Below, piece after piece: positions 23,928 to 35,198 of a DNA stretch of 64,000 bases. The stretch covers positions 1,873,001-1,937,000 of the forward strand of contig PYIU01000011.1 of assembly GCA_003415625.1 (NCBI GenBank). The letters are read 5' to 3'. The notes beneath the pieces were generated by a model. That model searched no databases, was not told the origin of the DNA, and saw only the letters and a list, made by a program, of their open reading frames with translations. Position 1 is the stretch's first letter. The number at the start of each line of letters is the position of its first letter. Origin of the DNA: Aquanectria penicillioides (Eukaryota > Ascomycota > Sordariomycetes > Hypocreales > Nectriaceae). A program made the translations under genes and the position numbers.

Positions 23928-25910
23928 AGTACGAAGATGCGGGGGCGGGAGACGATGTGGTCACCATCACGAAATTGGCGATGGGCCCCCCAAGAGCAAA
24001 TGACTAGCCACCGGTATCTGCACCTTCGTGTTGGTTAATCTATTTTTAGGGCCACCCACAAACCCAAAATCTCATTAGAAAACAGATCCTCCAGTAAGGG
24101 TAAGCCAAGCTAGCGACAGTTTGTTGATTGGAGAATCTCAATAGCTGCTCGAATAGACGCTGATTAGGTCTCTGATATAGCTTGGATTTCAAAATTCGGA
24201 AAGCTAATTTTGCTGATCTGCAGCAGCTTAAGCCTAAGTATCCTCCGCGTCTAGAGTAGTGCCCTCCCTTTTTAGGTTACTGAACATGCTCCTAAGGAAC
24301 AACCTGACAGGGGTCTAATTCTGTTTTCTAAGACTAATGTGCTTATAGGAACAACCTAAGAGGGATCTGATTCTATTTTTTAAGACCAGTGTGTTTATAG
24401 GAACAATCTGATAGGGATCTAATTCTGTTTTCTGATATTAGGGCGTCCTAAGAACGCTGCTGTCTTAGAAGGCAAAAATAGACCCCTGTTAGCGTGTCCT
24501 AGGAAAGCACCTGTTTTCGAAAAAAAACCAGTAAATGCGTTCCTTGTCAGGTATTGCTCTGACATATTACGCAGTGTGTTGCGGCAGAATCGTTTTTTTT
24601 TTCTCGGTTACGGCCGGTTCATGGGCAAGGTTATGTCCGTGGGGTCAAACAGAGACGTCACAGTTCAACCGTGACCGGTGAGAGCGCACACCGTTAGAGC
24701 CCTGCCTCCAGTCTCCTTGCTTGAAGCGGGCACACCAACTTTGCCTCGGCAGTTGGGGATACAGCGAAGGGGGCCTGGCGTTTGTAACATTTTTTCTGGT
24801 TCTACCACGGCGGTTCCTGAGCTGATCTGACCGCCTAATGGCATGCATGGGGAGCAGGCACGATTCTGTTTTCTAAATCTTGGATCTTCAAGACGGTCTC
24901 TGGGACCAACAAAACTTGGTGGTTCCTGGGAACAGAATTTGGCTGTTCTCCCATTAGCCAGCTGTCTTTGGACACTTATCGCCAACTCCGCCGAACCACC
25001 CCCGTCGCACCGGCCCTACTCGGGACGCGTCCTTGCACTGCAACCCGCTACCGCGTTCGGGAATCCACTCCCGACGCCGCTTGGCATCAAGTCGTCTTAA
25101 TTAAGGCTGTACAGTATTGCTTATTGAGCTTACCTAAAGTGGATCTAATGCTTAGGTCAAAGAACGGAGCTCCGAGCTGGCTGTGTGACAGCCACACGTG
25201 ATGGATACGGCCTTCAACGATATCCTCGTTAGTCCCGTATCCCGCGACAATTACAGTACTTGGCGCTATATGGCATCTCTTTGGTTGCCTTATTTTCAAA
25301 TCCAGGTCATCTTCACCAGCGATACATTGCACTCTTGTGAGTAAAGGCAAATATCGATCACGTGGTTTCATTTCATTCGCGTATATCATGTCGTTAATCA
25401 TCATGCTGGCGGAGGCTTGTGCCAACTCAAAGATCGCCATCAAATGTGTACAATCTAAGGCCTGGATTGAAAAAAGTCCTAGAAGAAAGATTCTAATTCG
25501 TTGTTTAGGGTCTATAAGAGCACAGAATGTCACCATGAAATGTATGCATTTGATGACCATGCACATGTCAGTAATCAACGCGTTGTCAATTCGACTGTCT
25601 TTCTCCATTCGTAATAATCTTACCAACACACATGAATGGCTCTGTGAGAACTATTTTTCCTTATGGAGTTTTGGATGTTTCCGGGTTACACACGGGTTCT
25701 CGCGAGGTGGCTAGGAGGCTGCTCCTGTCTACGTTGAAAGCGAGATGACACGAGTCAAGGCCAGGAGGTAAATCAATTTGGTGGCTGAAAAGTCACACAG
25801 TGACATAAGTAGTAGGCTTATAGAGACATTCTGCCAAGCTGACATTCCAAGTAGAGAAAAGAGTGCTCAGCTGATGCAAATGACCTCAAAGTTTTGTGCA
25901 AAACTCCCAA
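23928..25910. other. Intergenic region with tandem repeat, no clear gene
   Basis: Contains the 52-bp tandem repeat described separately. On the minus strand a frame of 180 codons spans 25087-25629 but opens with GTG and shows no domain I recognise. Overlapping frames on both strands at 24645-25200 are equally long. No gene is supported. Confidence 0.4.
24295..24450. repeat. 52-bp tandem repeat, three copies
   Basis: Units at 24295-24346, 24347-24398 and 24399-24450 each begin AGGAACAA and share TCTAATTCTGTTTTCT-like cores. Units 1 and 2 are similar throughout, with scattered mostly transitional differences; unit 3 diverges in its last 15 bases. Looks like a minisatellite in non-coding DNA. 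Confidence 0.8.
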
Positions 25911-27235
25911 CTACCAGCGCACTAATTCTTGCACATTCACGGGCAGGCCGGTCTGCATGGAGCGGTTGGCTCCAACACCCACCAGCACGGCATTGCCGCC
26001 ATCGCGGATAAATGCGGCTCTCTTGAAATCGTCCTTTTGGTTGCCCAAAATCACATCCCGCATCAAAACAGGATCGCCACCGCCGTGACCGCCTTCGCCC
26101 TTCACAACGTCGACCACATACGGCTCCTTGAAGAGGGGATATACCACAATCTTGGTTTGTTCAACACCCCTTGGATATAGTTCTTCTCTAAGTCGGTAAG
26201 GTTGTGCTCGGTGACGGGCTCACCACCTGCGGAGTAGCCGCTCTCGACGAGATTGACCTCGATTCGTCCCTTGCTACCATTGAATACGCAGCGATATCCC
26301 TCCCATGGTGCATAAGCATAGGTGTTGTAGGTCATGACGGTGCGGTTCTTATATTTGATGATCATCGAGAGGTTGTCCTCGATAGAGATCCCATCTGCGA
26401 AGCAGTTCCGGTCTCGAATGTAACCGTCCTCGTGCTCTGCCTCCAAATAGAGCTTCTTTAATTGAGAACTCTTGTCAATGTCAATGGCGAAAGGATCGCT
26501 CTTGGCGGCCTCGTTGTTGAGATATCGCTCTCCAAGATTTGTTTCGCCTCGTTTCTGGGCATTCTCTTTTCCATAAAACCATAAGTCACCCATGCAGTAA
26601 ACTGTCTCAGGCTCAGTGTTAAGCCAGAAATGTACAAGGTCAAAATGGTGGATTGACTTATGCATTTGGATTCCGCCACTGTTAGCCTTATCTCTGTGCC
26701 ATCTCCGCATAAAGTCGGAGCCGTGGGCGCAATCCAAAATCCAGTCCATATGCACACTGGAAATTTCACCAATGACGCCAGATTCTATCAGCTCGCGTAT
26801 CTTTGTGTGATGAGGGGAGTAGCGATAATTGAAGAGAACGCGGACCTGTTTGCCCGTCTGCTTCTCGGCATCGATCATGAGCTGAAGCTTCTCCTCGTCA
26901 ATAGTCATTGGCTTTTCCGTGATGGCATCGCAGCCTAGCTCCATGGCTCGGATGCAGTAGACATGATGAAAGCGATCAATGGTAGTAACAATGACAACAT
27001 TTGGCTTCTGTTCTTCGACCATTCGGTCGAAATCCTCGGCCTTGTAGGTGGGCAATCGCTCTTCACCGAGCTCGACCATGCGGTCATTGGCAACATTCAT
27101 TCGAGTTTGGTTTGTATCACAGATTCCAACAAGCTTCGCAACATCTTTAAAATCTTGAATGATGCTCTGGTAGTAAAGGGCTGATCGGATGCCCATGCCA
27201 ACAATGGCATATCGCTTGATTCCGGATGAAGGCAT
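25911..27235 (-). pseudogene. Gfo/Idh/MocA-family NAD(P)-dependent oxidoreductase, frameshifted
   Basis: Starts with ATG at 27235 and reads MPSSGIKRYAIVGMGIRS, the Rossmann GxGxxx nucleotide-binding loop of this dehydrogenase family. EKPMTIDEEK near residues 105-115 is the usual EKP motif of the NAD(P)-binding domain. The first frame runs to 26102 but loses homology near 26170. The expected C-terminal part (VYPLFKEPYVVDVV..., ending NVQELVRW) is in a different frame and stops at 25911. The shift falls at a run of four C (26167-26170) and needs either one extra base or two fewer. Corrected, it would be about 440 residues, the family's normal size. The family oxidises sugars, inositols or related polyols; the substrate is unknown. 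It could be a true pseudogene or a homopolymer sequencing error. It neighbours a sugar transporter remnant and a regulator. Confidence 0.85.
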
Positions 27236-27929
27236 GATGTAGGGTAGGCCGAATAATTTGCTGACGGGGCTCGGACAAATTTAACAATTGAAGACGCCAC
27301 TGAATTGAATCACGTATTGAAAACACATATGAACCATTCGTCGCTCATTGAACATGCCTTTTATACCGGCCTTTTGGCGACATCCGGGAAGGACTGTCTG
27401 TATCACAGACAACGGGCACAGCGACTGGCCGAATCATCGTAGCTTCGGACCCGTCACTCGGCTCTCAACCCAACTGTAACCACATCAAACACAATCGTGG
27501 GGGGCTTTTGAAGATTACCCGACCCAAACTAGGCTTGGCCCTTTCTTCCCCGCAATACCGGCGCCTAGTGATGATGAAAGTGTGGGTCATGCGTGAGAAG
27601 CAACAAATCCTGGGTTGTAGTGGGTTTTATGTAGTGGCGGAAATGTCCAAATCGGGGTCGGCACTTGAAGAGTGCTGCACATTCCTGATTTGAGGTACTG
27701 CAGGCCTTAGTCTCGTGACACTCTATTGGTCCAGATATTCAAAAAGAGCTCAGCTATCCGCGTCAATACTCGTTATGTTGACTCAACATTGTCATCAAAT
27801 CATCAGGTGATCACGAGGTCTTTCAACATGCGGGTACTCCACTGTTACTTCACTGCATTAAACAAGCTGCTGTAATTGGGTAATGGGAATTGAAAACAGT
27901 GCTACTCCGAATATACCATCCCTTTAGAA
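27236..27929. other. Intergenic region upstream of the dehydrogenase
   Basis: Likely holds the promoter of the minus-strand dehydrogenase gene. A 61-codon plus-strand frame at 27508-27693 has no recognisable content. Nothing else seen. Confidence 0.4.
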
Positions 27930-28560
27930 ACAGAAAGTGTCAATCACCTCAATCCTCTCGCAGATGAGGCCCCGTCTGGCGGTCATACCGTCTTCGGTAA
28001 ACAGCATATCAAACTCCTCAAAGGTTCAACCACCAGTCTCGGGAAGACGAAAATACGCCTAGACAAGGTGAGACCTGCTATGAGAAACCCAGTTTCCCCT
28101 CTTCAATTTGCCTATTCTCAGTTGTGAAGGTATGGAGCAACGATGCTTTCAACGATGCTTAGCACCACGTAGGTACCGCGGGCTAGAGTGATGGTCTTTG
28201 ACCACAACCTGGTCGGTGATACTTCTCCGTTGATAATGTACGACAGAGGCCAAAGAGTAAGATAGCAACCGGAGAGACAAACCAAGTACACGGCAGAAGT
28301 CGCGAAGCCAAATCTAGGACTCTGAGGCCCCAACGCCAAGAAGCCGAGAAGAAGCTTTAGCAATGCCAGTGTCACACAACCTGCGAGGAACACGCTCGCC
28401 GACCGTAGTTCCTACTCAACACAGACAATGATATGTTGCAGAGTAGATGGATTCCTCTCATCCTAAGTGTTAAGACGTAGGCCATATACTCTTGGGTCAC
28501 AAACCCAATAAAAAGGCTCTCAGGTACCATACAAAAAAGACAGATGTAATTCCGGCAAAC
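27930..28560 (-). pseudogene. MFS sugar transporter, 3' remnant
   Basis: The minus-strand frame at 28118-28393 has two hydrophobic segments followed by GEVSPTRLWSKT and GTYVVLSIVESIVAPYLHN, the characteristic late-transmembrane region of fungal hexose and sugar transporters of the major facilitator superfamily. After a break, the usual C-terminal PETGG.TFEE.D segment follows at about 28000-28050, with TGA (complement 28026-28028) in place of the conserved Trp codon, a G-to-A change. The N-terminal half of the transporter is absent or unrecognisable. Inactive remnant next to the dehydrogenase gene. Confidence 0.75.
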
Positions 28561-29196
28561 TTGATCTACCTAATGATGGCGATCACATCAAGGGTACTTT
28601 TGCATCTTGTGCACCGTGCCGTCCACTGCGAAGCATTGACCCCATTATTTCGATTATGAAGTCAACTTCACGTCACGATGGTGGAATTGAGTATACCATA
28701 CTACCACCACTTATGATCTATCTAGCACCGCTTGTTATCAATCCAGATAGAGAGTTGTTCAGTATCGGCCGTGTAGAGTGTCGTTTACTTATTGATCAAG
28801 CGTAGCGACAAGCCCTCTGCCTTGTTGTACCGTATTCACGTCATGCAGGGATGCGGGGTTGCATGAGGGAGCCGAGTAAGGTGGCGGAGCTGCAGATCAC
28901 TCGGGGCGGAATCGCGCCGATTTTGGGGCGGAGAGCATTGCTACCGACATCGCAAATCCATCCTCTGTGCCGAAGCAACCGCTTCGTGCTATTAGATGAG
29001 AGCCGAAAGAGTAACGGGCCGCTGCGAATCAACTCAAACTTCGAACGAGTACCAAGAAATGCATCAAGCTCGTCGCCGCCTCCGACGCCAACAGCCGATC
29101 ACTCCCGATCCACATTCAAAACCGATGGAAATTGTCTGGCAGTCATCGGAAACTCCGACGAGGAAACGAGTCTCACGAGATGAGTACCTATAAATC

Positions 29197-31163
29197 ATGT
29201 CCCAGTTCCATCGATGTGCGTGGCTGACGAGAAACCCTCCTCTACCTTGTCAGACTTGCCGTGTCCGTAAAAAAAGATGTTACCACCTCGAGGGCACGGC
29301 AAGGATCGATTGGCCTGTGCCTGGAGAGAGTTCGGAAACCACCACAAGAGAATCGAGCCTGAGTCCATGTCGCACAGGTCCATATAACCCCGAATCTGTG
29401 CTTGCCGATCTCTCCAAAGCCCCTGTTCCAAAGTTGACCCAAAATATTGAGGCGCCGATGCAACCTTCGACAAGCCCGCGGCGTGGTTACGACCTTGTTC
29501 AACTCCAACCTCAACCCCAGACTTCAGATCAAACTCCCCCACCCGCAGGACCGCAAAATGCCCAGCGCCAATTAATGTGGTACAAGAGACATCGACGGCG
29601 AACCAGTCCACCAATCCTGTCAGAGCACCTCCAAAGATATCTCCAGGATATTGGGGCTTTCCTTGAATTGCCAACAACGACAACCGATGCCTTGTTGCCC
29701 ATATATATCTCACTTCTGGATGATCTTATCCCAATCGTAGATGGATCCAGTATCCTTCGCGACCATAGCAACGGAAAAGCCTCTGCCTATTTAGTCAAAG
29801 CAATATGCCTCGTCATTTGCAAGGCCAAGCAGGCGGCTCCATTTTTACGGCTGAGTGAGAGTGGGCCACTTTTGGAACCCATCGATTTTGCATCACAGTT
29901 GTTATCTGGTCTCGATGCCGCGATGAAAGCGGACCTGGAACCAGATCGTGTGATCAAGGTTCGAGTGCTGGCCTTGATGCACCTCCACAATGACGGACTC
30001 GACGGCGTGGATCGCTCCTTGAGCCACTTATCACAGGCAATTTGCGAAGCTTGGTCGATATCTCTACACCATACAGTCCCCGGAAATACGGAACAAGATC
30101 AGTGCGATTTATTGTGGTGGACACTTCGTAACCTGGACCGAGTGAATAAGCCGATCACTGCCGGAGCAGCGCCATTCATGATTGACGACACTGACGTGGG
30201 CATCAAACGGACTTCAACTAGCAAAGGCAGCTACCGCTCCCAAGTGATGCAGGTTTCTCTAGCTCTCGGGGACCTCATGGTAACAGCGACAAAGGTGTAC
30301 AAGGCTAGTTCCATCCTGAGGATTGATGACTGTACGGACTTCCCTTCACTCTCGGACCTTGTCTCGGGGAGCGGCTTTGAACATTTCTACAAGCCACACA
30401 GAGGTAAGGATTGTTAGGCCTACGGAGTGGATTCGAGTCAAAACATTAACATTGGAGTGAAATAGCGTATCTAGAAATATGGTACCACGTGGCTGCTATG
30501 TTGTCCTGTCGATATAGCGAGCCTGGCAGTATCCCATACAAGCGACGTCTCGCATCGACAGATCGAATTCTGCAAATAATATCTCCAACAGTCGAAGAAA
30601 ACCTGCCCCCACTACCTTTGATGCCATACGCTGTTTCAATGTGCACGACAGTGATATACCGGGCCTTCCGCGACGACCAGAGAGATATCGAGGGTTCCTC
30701 TAGAGATCTTCGGCTTTGCTGTGATGCCCTGGATGCTTTGACCAAACATTGGACAAGTGTGAAAGGTATCTCAAAGCTTGCAAAACGTGTGTTGAGGGCT
30801 ATAAAGTCAAGGTTAAACCACAGACAGCTAGAAACCCCTCGTTCCATTAGCGGGCCAGTATGTGGCGAGGAGTCTGCAAGCAACGGGTCACGAGTAGTCA
30901 ATGCTTGTCCCACGGCGCCGCTCGAGCGTCAACAAAACAAACCCAACTACATCGTTGATGAGCAAGCTACAATTCCTACACCCATAACCATCCCATCAGA
31001 CTATTCAGTGCTTGGACAGGAGGTGTGGGGGTCTGAATTGTCCTATCTGCCTCTGGATAAAGCGTTTTATAATTTGTTTGATTATGGGATCATCAACGGA
31101 TTTCAAGACCTTGCGACTTGGGAGTATTTCCAAATGACTGAAGAAAGATCAAGTCTAGACTAG
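29197..31163 (+). CDS. Fungal-specific transcription factor, Zn-cluster type
   Basis: Two exons, 29197-30403 and 30466-31163, give 634 residues. The 62-bp intron has a GTAAGG donor and TAG acceptor and keeps frame. Residues 7-28 contain four Cys with the spacing of the last part of a Zn2Cys6 cluster (C-x10-C-x2-C-x6-C) followed by basic residues. The first CX2C is not in this frame, so either an upstream exon is missing from my model or the cluster is incomplete. The middle region (about 180-360) has the helical, LLWWTLRNLDR-type segment of the fungal_trans domain. Expected role: nuclear DNA-binding regulator. Its position beside a dehydrogenase and sugar transporter remnant suggests it once controlled a local catabolic group (inference). 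Confidence 0.75.
30404..30465 (+). other. Intron of the transcription factor gene
   Basis: Begins GTAAGG, ends AATAG, and contains an ATTAAC-like branch site. It splits a codon after its first base and joins the two open frames in register. Confidence 0.75.
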
Positions 31164-31522
31164 TAGTAATCCTGGGAACGGATATCTCAATTGGGATCGG
31201 TGCTTATAAAGGTGATGCAATAGTGAGCATAAGGATATCTTGTTGACCTAAAAGGATTTACGTAGTAATAGGATACCTAGAGCGCGAATATTTGGAAGCC
31301 AGATGCGAGCAAATTGAACAGTCATCATTCCTCTTGCGACGTGCCTGTCCTCGTTTGAGTATGCAAATATTTACATACCATACGAAGATTGCCTGCTCTG
31401 CCCCCTGCCTTACAGACGATACCACGAAGGGTGTGGCGAGATCATGCAATTCGTCTTAGATTAGACTGCCACGTCGTGCTCAAATCGACCGAGAGATCGA
31501 AACATCTTTCCTTTCACGGGTT

Positions 31523-34039
31523 TCACGCCATGGGCATTTCAATATCTTCTTCCCTTCTTTCGGACTCGTAGATATCTGACGAATCTGGGTGAAGTAAAAG
31601 AAAAGCGATAACGAAAATAGCCCTTAGTTCAAGGAGCTCGGCCAGCTGCTTGCACATCTCGCTGCGGTTTACGCCGGCCCTTGCGGCTGGGTCGTCTCCG
31701 AATTGGATTGATCGTTCTTCAATCAGAGCACTGCCAAGATCCCAGTCTCTTAGTTCGCGCCCTAAGCCACGCCAGTCTGGGGTGATTTCATCATCGTCAT
31801 CCAAGTTATCGTTATTCCGAGCCTGGTCCAACGCGAGCTCGTCGGGCGTTTCTCTGAGGCTACTCAATCTCCATCCGCGAATGATCCCTTGGACAACAGC
31901 GGCCTCTTTCCGCCCCCAGGACTCGCTATAGAAGGGATTGAATTTGTCAATGCTTTGAAGTCCATTCTTCTTAGACCTCAAATCCTTTAGCAGGGCCCCC
32001 TGGGCTTCTTCCTCGCCTAGTGCAACCATGGGTTTGAATTCCCAATGGCCACGGATTAAAAATTGGATCACCACGTCTAAAACGAGAATTTGGATCCACA
32101 GGCAGTTTAAAGCCTTGAATCCCACCAGCATTGTCTGCCTTGCTTCCATAATGGAATTCGCCCACTTGTCAACCTCAAATGTCTTCAACAGCCTTGCTGT
32201 TTCAAGAGTGAGGACACAATTCACTTGCCACTTGTCTTCGTCTGGGATGAGGTCCCTCTGTAGCTCAATTGGCATGGCGCTGAAGATTTCGAACATGGGC
32301 ACGATGCCCCAGCCGTACAAGCCCAGCGGGGACGCCCCTTTGCCGGTGCTCATCAAATAGTCCGAGGTCTCTCGAGAAAACCGTAGGGTTCCCTCGTTCA
32401 TCGCCCGAGAAAGATTAGATGATATCAAAACGGCGGGTCGTTGTCGCGTATAGAGAGCCCTAGCTCGACGCCGGATCCAAGGTATAAATGGCAGAAGAAG
32501 TGCTCGCGAGGGATAAGCAGTTACCACACCATGTACGCTAACAAATGAGGCGGCCACAAATATAGTCGGCATTCTGGTTCCAGTCTTTGCCTGCCATTTG
32601 GCTGCGCATCCTTCGAAGTAACCCTGCCCATGTTAGGACGTGTAACGAACAACCGACTAAGGTAGTCTCATGACTTACAGTGAGATTGATATTGGTCTCT
32701 GAAGACGTCATGAGAAGATTCCTCAATTGTTCCCGGTCATCTAAATAAGGATTGATTCCCTGGAGCCCCAATAGTGATAGTAGGGCGTTCGTCTTTTGAG
32801 GGACCTTGACAAAGTTTAGTGCCTTTGACACCTCATCAAGTAAATTGACGACTGAGGCTTACCGAAGTTGCTGTAGAAATATCCACCTTCATCGAGTTAC
32901 TCGACTGGCTGGACAAGATGACTTTCATGAGGTATCTCCTCATCAGGGTCGCCTCTAAAAAGACCGGCCCAGTACCATAGCCCATTCCCCCAGCTCTAAT
33001 TGCGTCCCTCTCCAGATCGTCGTAAGATTTGTCTGGGATGTTATCTAGTATCGCATTGCCCAGGGTCGGTAGGGGCAGAAACGCATTAGTGGCCACATAC
33101 TTTCCGAATGCGAGATTGCCAGAAATTAAATGTGAGGCTCGATATATCCACTCACTCTGACATCTACCAATCAAGGCATGTATAGCCAAGATGTCACCTT
33201 CGAATCGCAATACTTTCCCCATGACATCGGACGTTTGCGTTGTGATAGTCCCGAAAGGGCTAAAAGCCTTGAAGTCTCGTTTGGGGATGTCTAAGGCTAC
33301 TGAATGGAATCCCAACGTGAATGCCAACCGGCCAAGATCGCGAACCTTTATCCGCTGTATAGGGATATCCATGTTGGCCGGGATAGACTCGGCGTCGGCC
33401 AGTTGGACGGTCATTGCTCTGGTGTCTCGAATACCCAGCGCCGCGATGACTTGCGCCCAGGAAGCTCGGGGCCTGTGTATCCTTCGAAGAGGATGAAAGA
33501 GTCGATACCACATGAATTGCAAACGCTCTTTCCAGTTGAGATGATGCAGACTAATTTTGGCCGGAGACTTCATGTCGCCGTTATACATGACGTTCAAATC
33601 GTCGCTGTTGTGACCTGCTTTTAGTGAAGTTCCCTGTATAGTAACACCAAAATAAATGAAAGGCCAAGGTTGCTCACGCGATCATAGTCCATTCGATCCT
33701 CTCATTCGACTCGATGGGTCGCCATGCCCAATCGTGACGATGCGCAATTGCTCTAAAGGTTTTGTTCATCTCGATGTTCTCCGTCTCAGCTCCCATAAAG
33801 AGCAATAGGAGGCGACTGAATTCCAAGTGAAGAAGTGGGTAAGAAACCGACAGTTTCCACGACACGAATGACCATCCGAATTTTGTCTGCCGTGATGCAG
33901 GGCCAATAGCACTTTTACTGCACATGTTTCTGGCGGTACTAGAGCTCATGTACTCTAGGATTACCTGTAGAAAGGCGGCAATAAATGCAAGCGCTGCCAG
34001 AATGACGGCAATCAATGCCAGTAACCCTTCTGGATCCAT
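31523..34039 (-). CDS. Four-exon fungal gene of unknown function with N-terminal membrane segment
   Basis: Model: exons 33678-34039, 32863-33604, 32679-32804 and 31523-32623 (read on the minus strand), giving 776 residues in one frame. Introns of 73, 58 and 55 bp have GTGAGC, GTAAGC and GTAAGT donors; acceptors end CAACAG, TCAAG and GGCAG. Residues 5-30 are a strong hydrophobic segment (LLALIAVILAALAFIAAF), a likely signal anchor or membrane helix. Other hydrophobic stretches occur near the C terminus (AIFVIAFLLL). The body has no domain I recognise. An acidic, low-complexity patch (DNLDDDDEITPD) lies about 100 residues before the end. The frame is unbroken, so it is probably functional. The third exon is the least certain. 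Confidence 0.65.
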
Positions 34040-35198
34040 GTCGGCGGGTGATGGAGCGGAGGAGTCTCGGTTACGCAGACTTGGTGGCTTGCACAGAAAC
34101 TTGGATGGATTTGAGTAGAAACAAAGGCTTAGGGTAAGTAGAACTTCTTTTTAAGGCTGTATAAATATGACATGATGTCACTTGTTGGGATCACTCATAA
34201 GAAAGCGGGCTTTGGGTGTGACTCTGAAGGCCCTCTTAATCTCCTGACGAGGCGCTTTTTATTCCGAGATTCAGCTCGGTCTTCGGCAGCAATGCGCGAA
34301 GGTCATTAATTTGCTTGGGGGTGTGAGATCAAGGCCTAACGCCTCACCACGCCACGATCAGAGAACCATAAAACCCAAGCCGGTTGTAGGCAGAAAGGCC
34401 TGGACCAGCGAAGCGCAAAGAAACGGAGCGACCCGGCTATCGTATTTTTCATGCTCATCTGATGAGGGTGAAAGTGTGGGGTTGTTGAGGATTCATGGCC
34501 AGATTTGGTTGCCCACCCCTCCCTGTCAAAGCCCATATCCAGTTGTCTGGTTGTGATTTACAACCCAGGCTAAGGCTATGAGCGTGTCAGATCATAACCT
34601 CATCACATATATCGCCCGCAAAAGGAAAGAATATCCGGAGAAAAGGAGGCTTGACAGGGTATCTGTCATTCCCATGAGTTTTTGGCGTGTCTGCTGACCT
34701 CCTGTGGACGAGGCTCTGGCCGTGTAGGACAGCCCAAGCAACGCCACCACCTCAGCCGCAGGTCGGCGGAGAGAAGAGTCTAGCAGCTCAGGCTCCCAAT
34801 CATTTTTTACCAATAGTTGCCGAGCGGATCACACCATGATCGCCTGCTTATGCATGATTTCCGCCCAAGCCTTATAATTCTCAGGGTGCGCGATCGCAAG
34901 CTTCAGAATGCCTCTGGGGCTGAGCTGAGACAAACCTTGCTTTTTCAATAAAGGTAACCTGATAAAGTAGGAGTCTGGAGTCTGCCCCATGTCAGGACTT
35001 CTAAGAAGATCATACAGAGGGCCTCTGTCTTCGTGAGAATATTCGTAATATATCTGTCTCCTCAAGCGAAGCCACGCCTGTACCCCAAACCATCAGGAGC
35101 TATCCCGCGATTTTCAAACCCAAAGCACCTAACTCAACGACAGAACAACTCCTGCAGCACTGAATTTCATCCTTGGGTTCATATCCTCGTCAGGCATT
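34040..35198. other. Divergent intergenic region
   Basis: Lies between two divergently transcribed genes (the four-exon gene on minus, the AAA+ ATPase gene on plus), so it probably carries both promoters. Frames of 66-81 codons on both strands (34311-35065) show no recognisable content. Confidence 0.5.

Noticed and set aside
25087..25629. 180-codon minus-strand ORF as a gene
   Set aside because: It opens with GTG, shows no domain and has a competing 125-codon frame on the other strand (25337-25714).
28851..29193. Plus-strand ORFs just upstream of the Zn-cluster regulator as its first exon
   Set aside because: Neither frame supplies the missing CX2C or a convincing donor site; they look like promoter-region chance frames.
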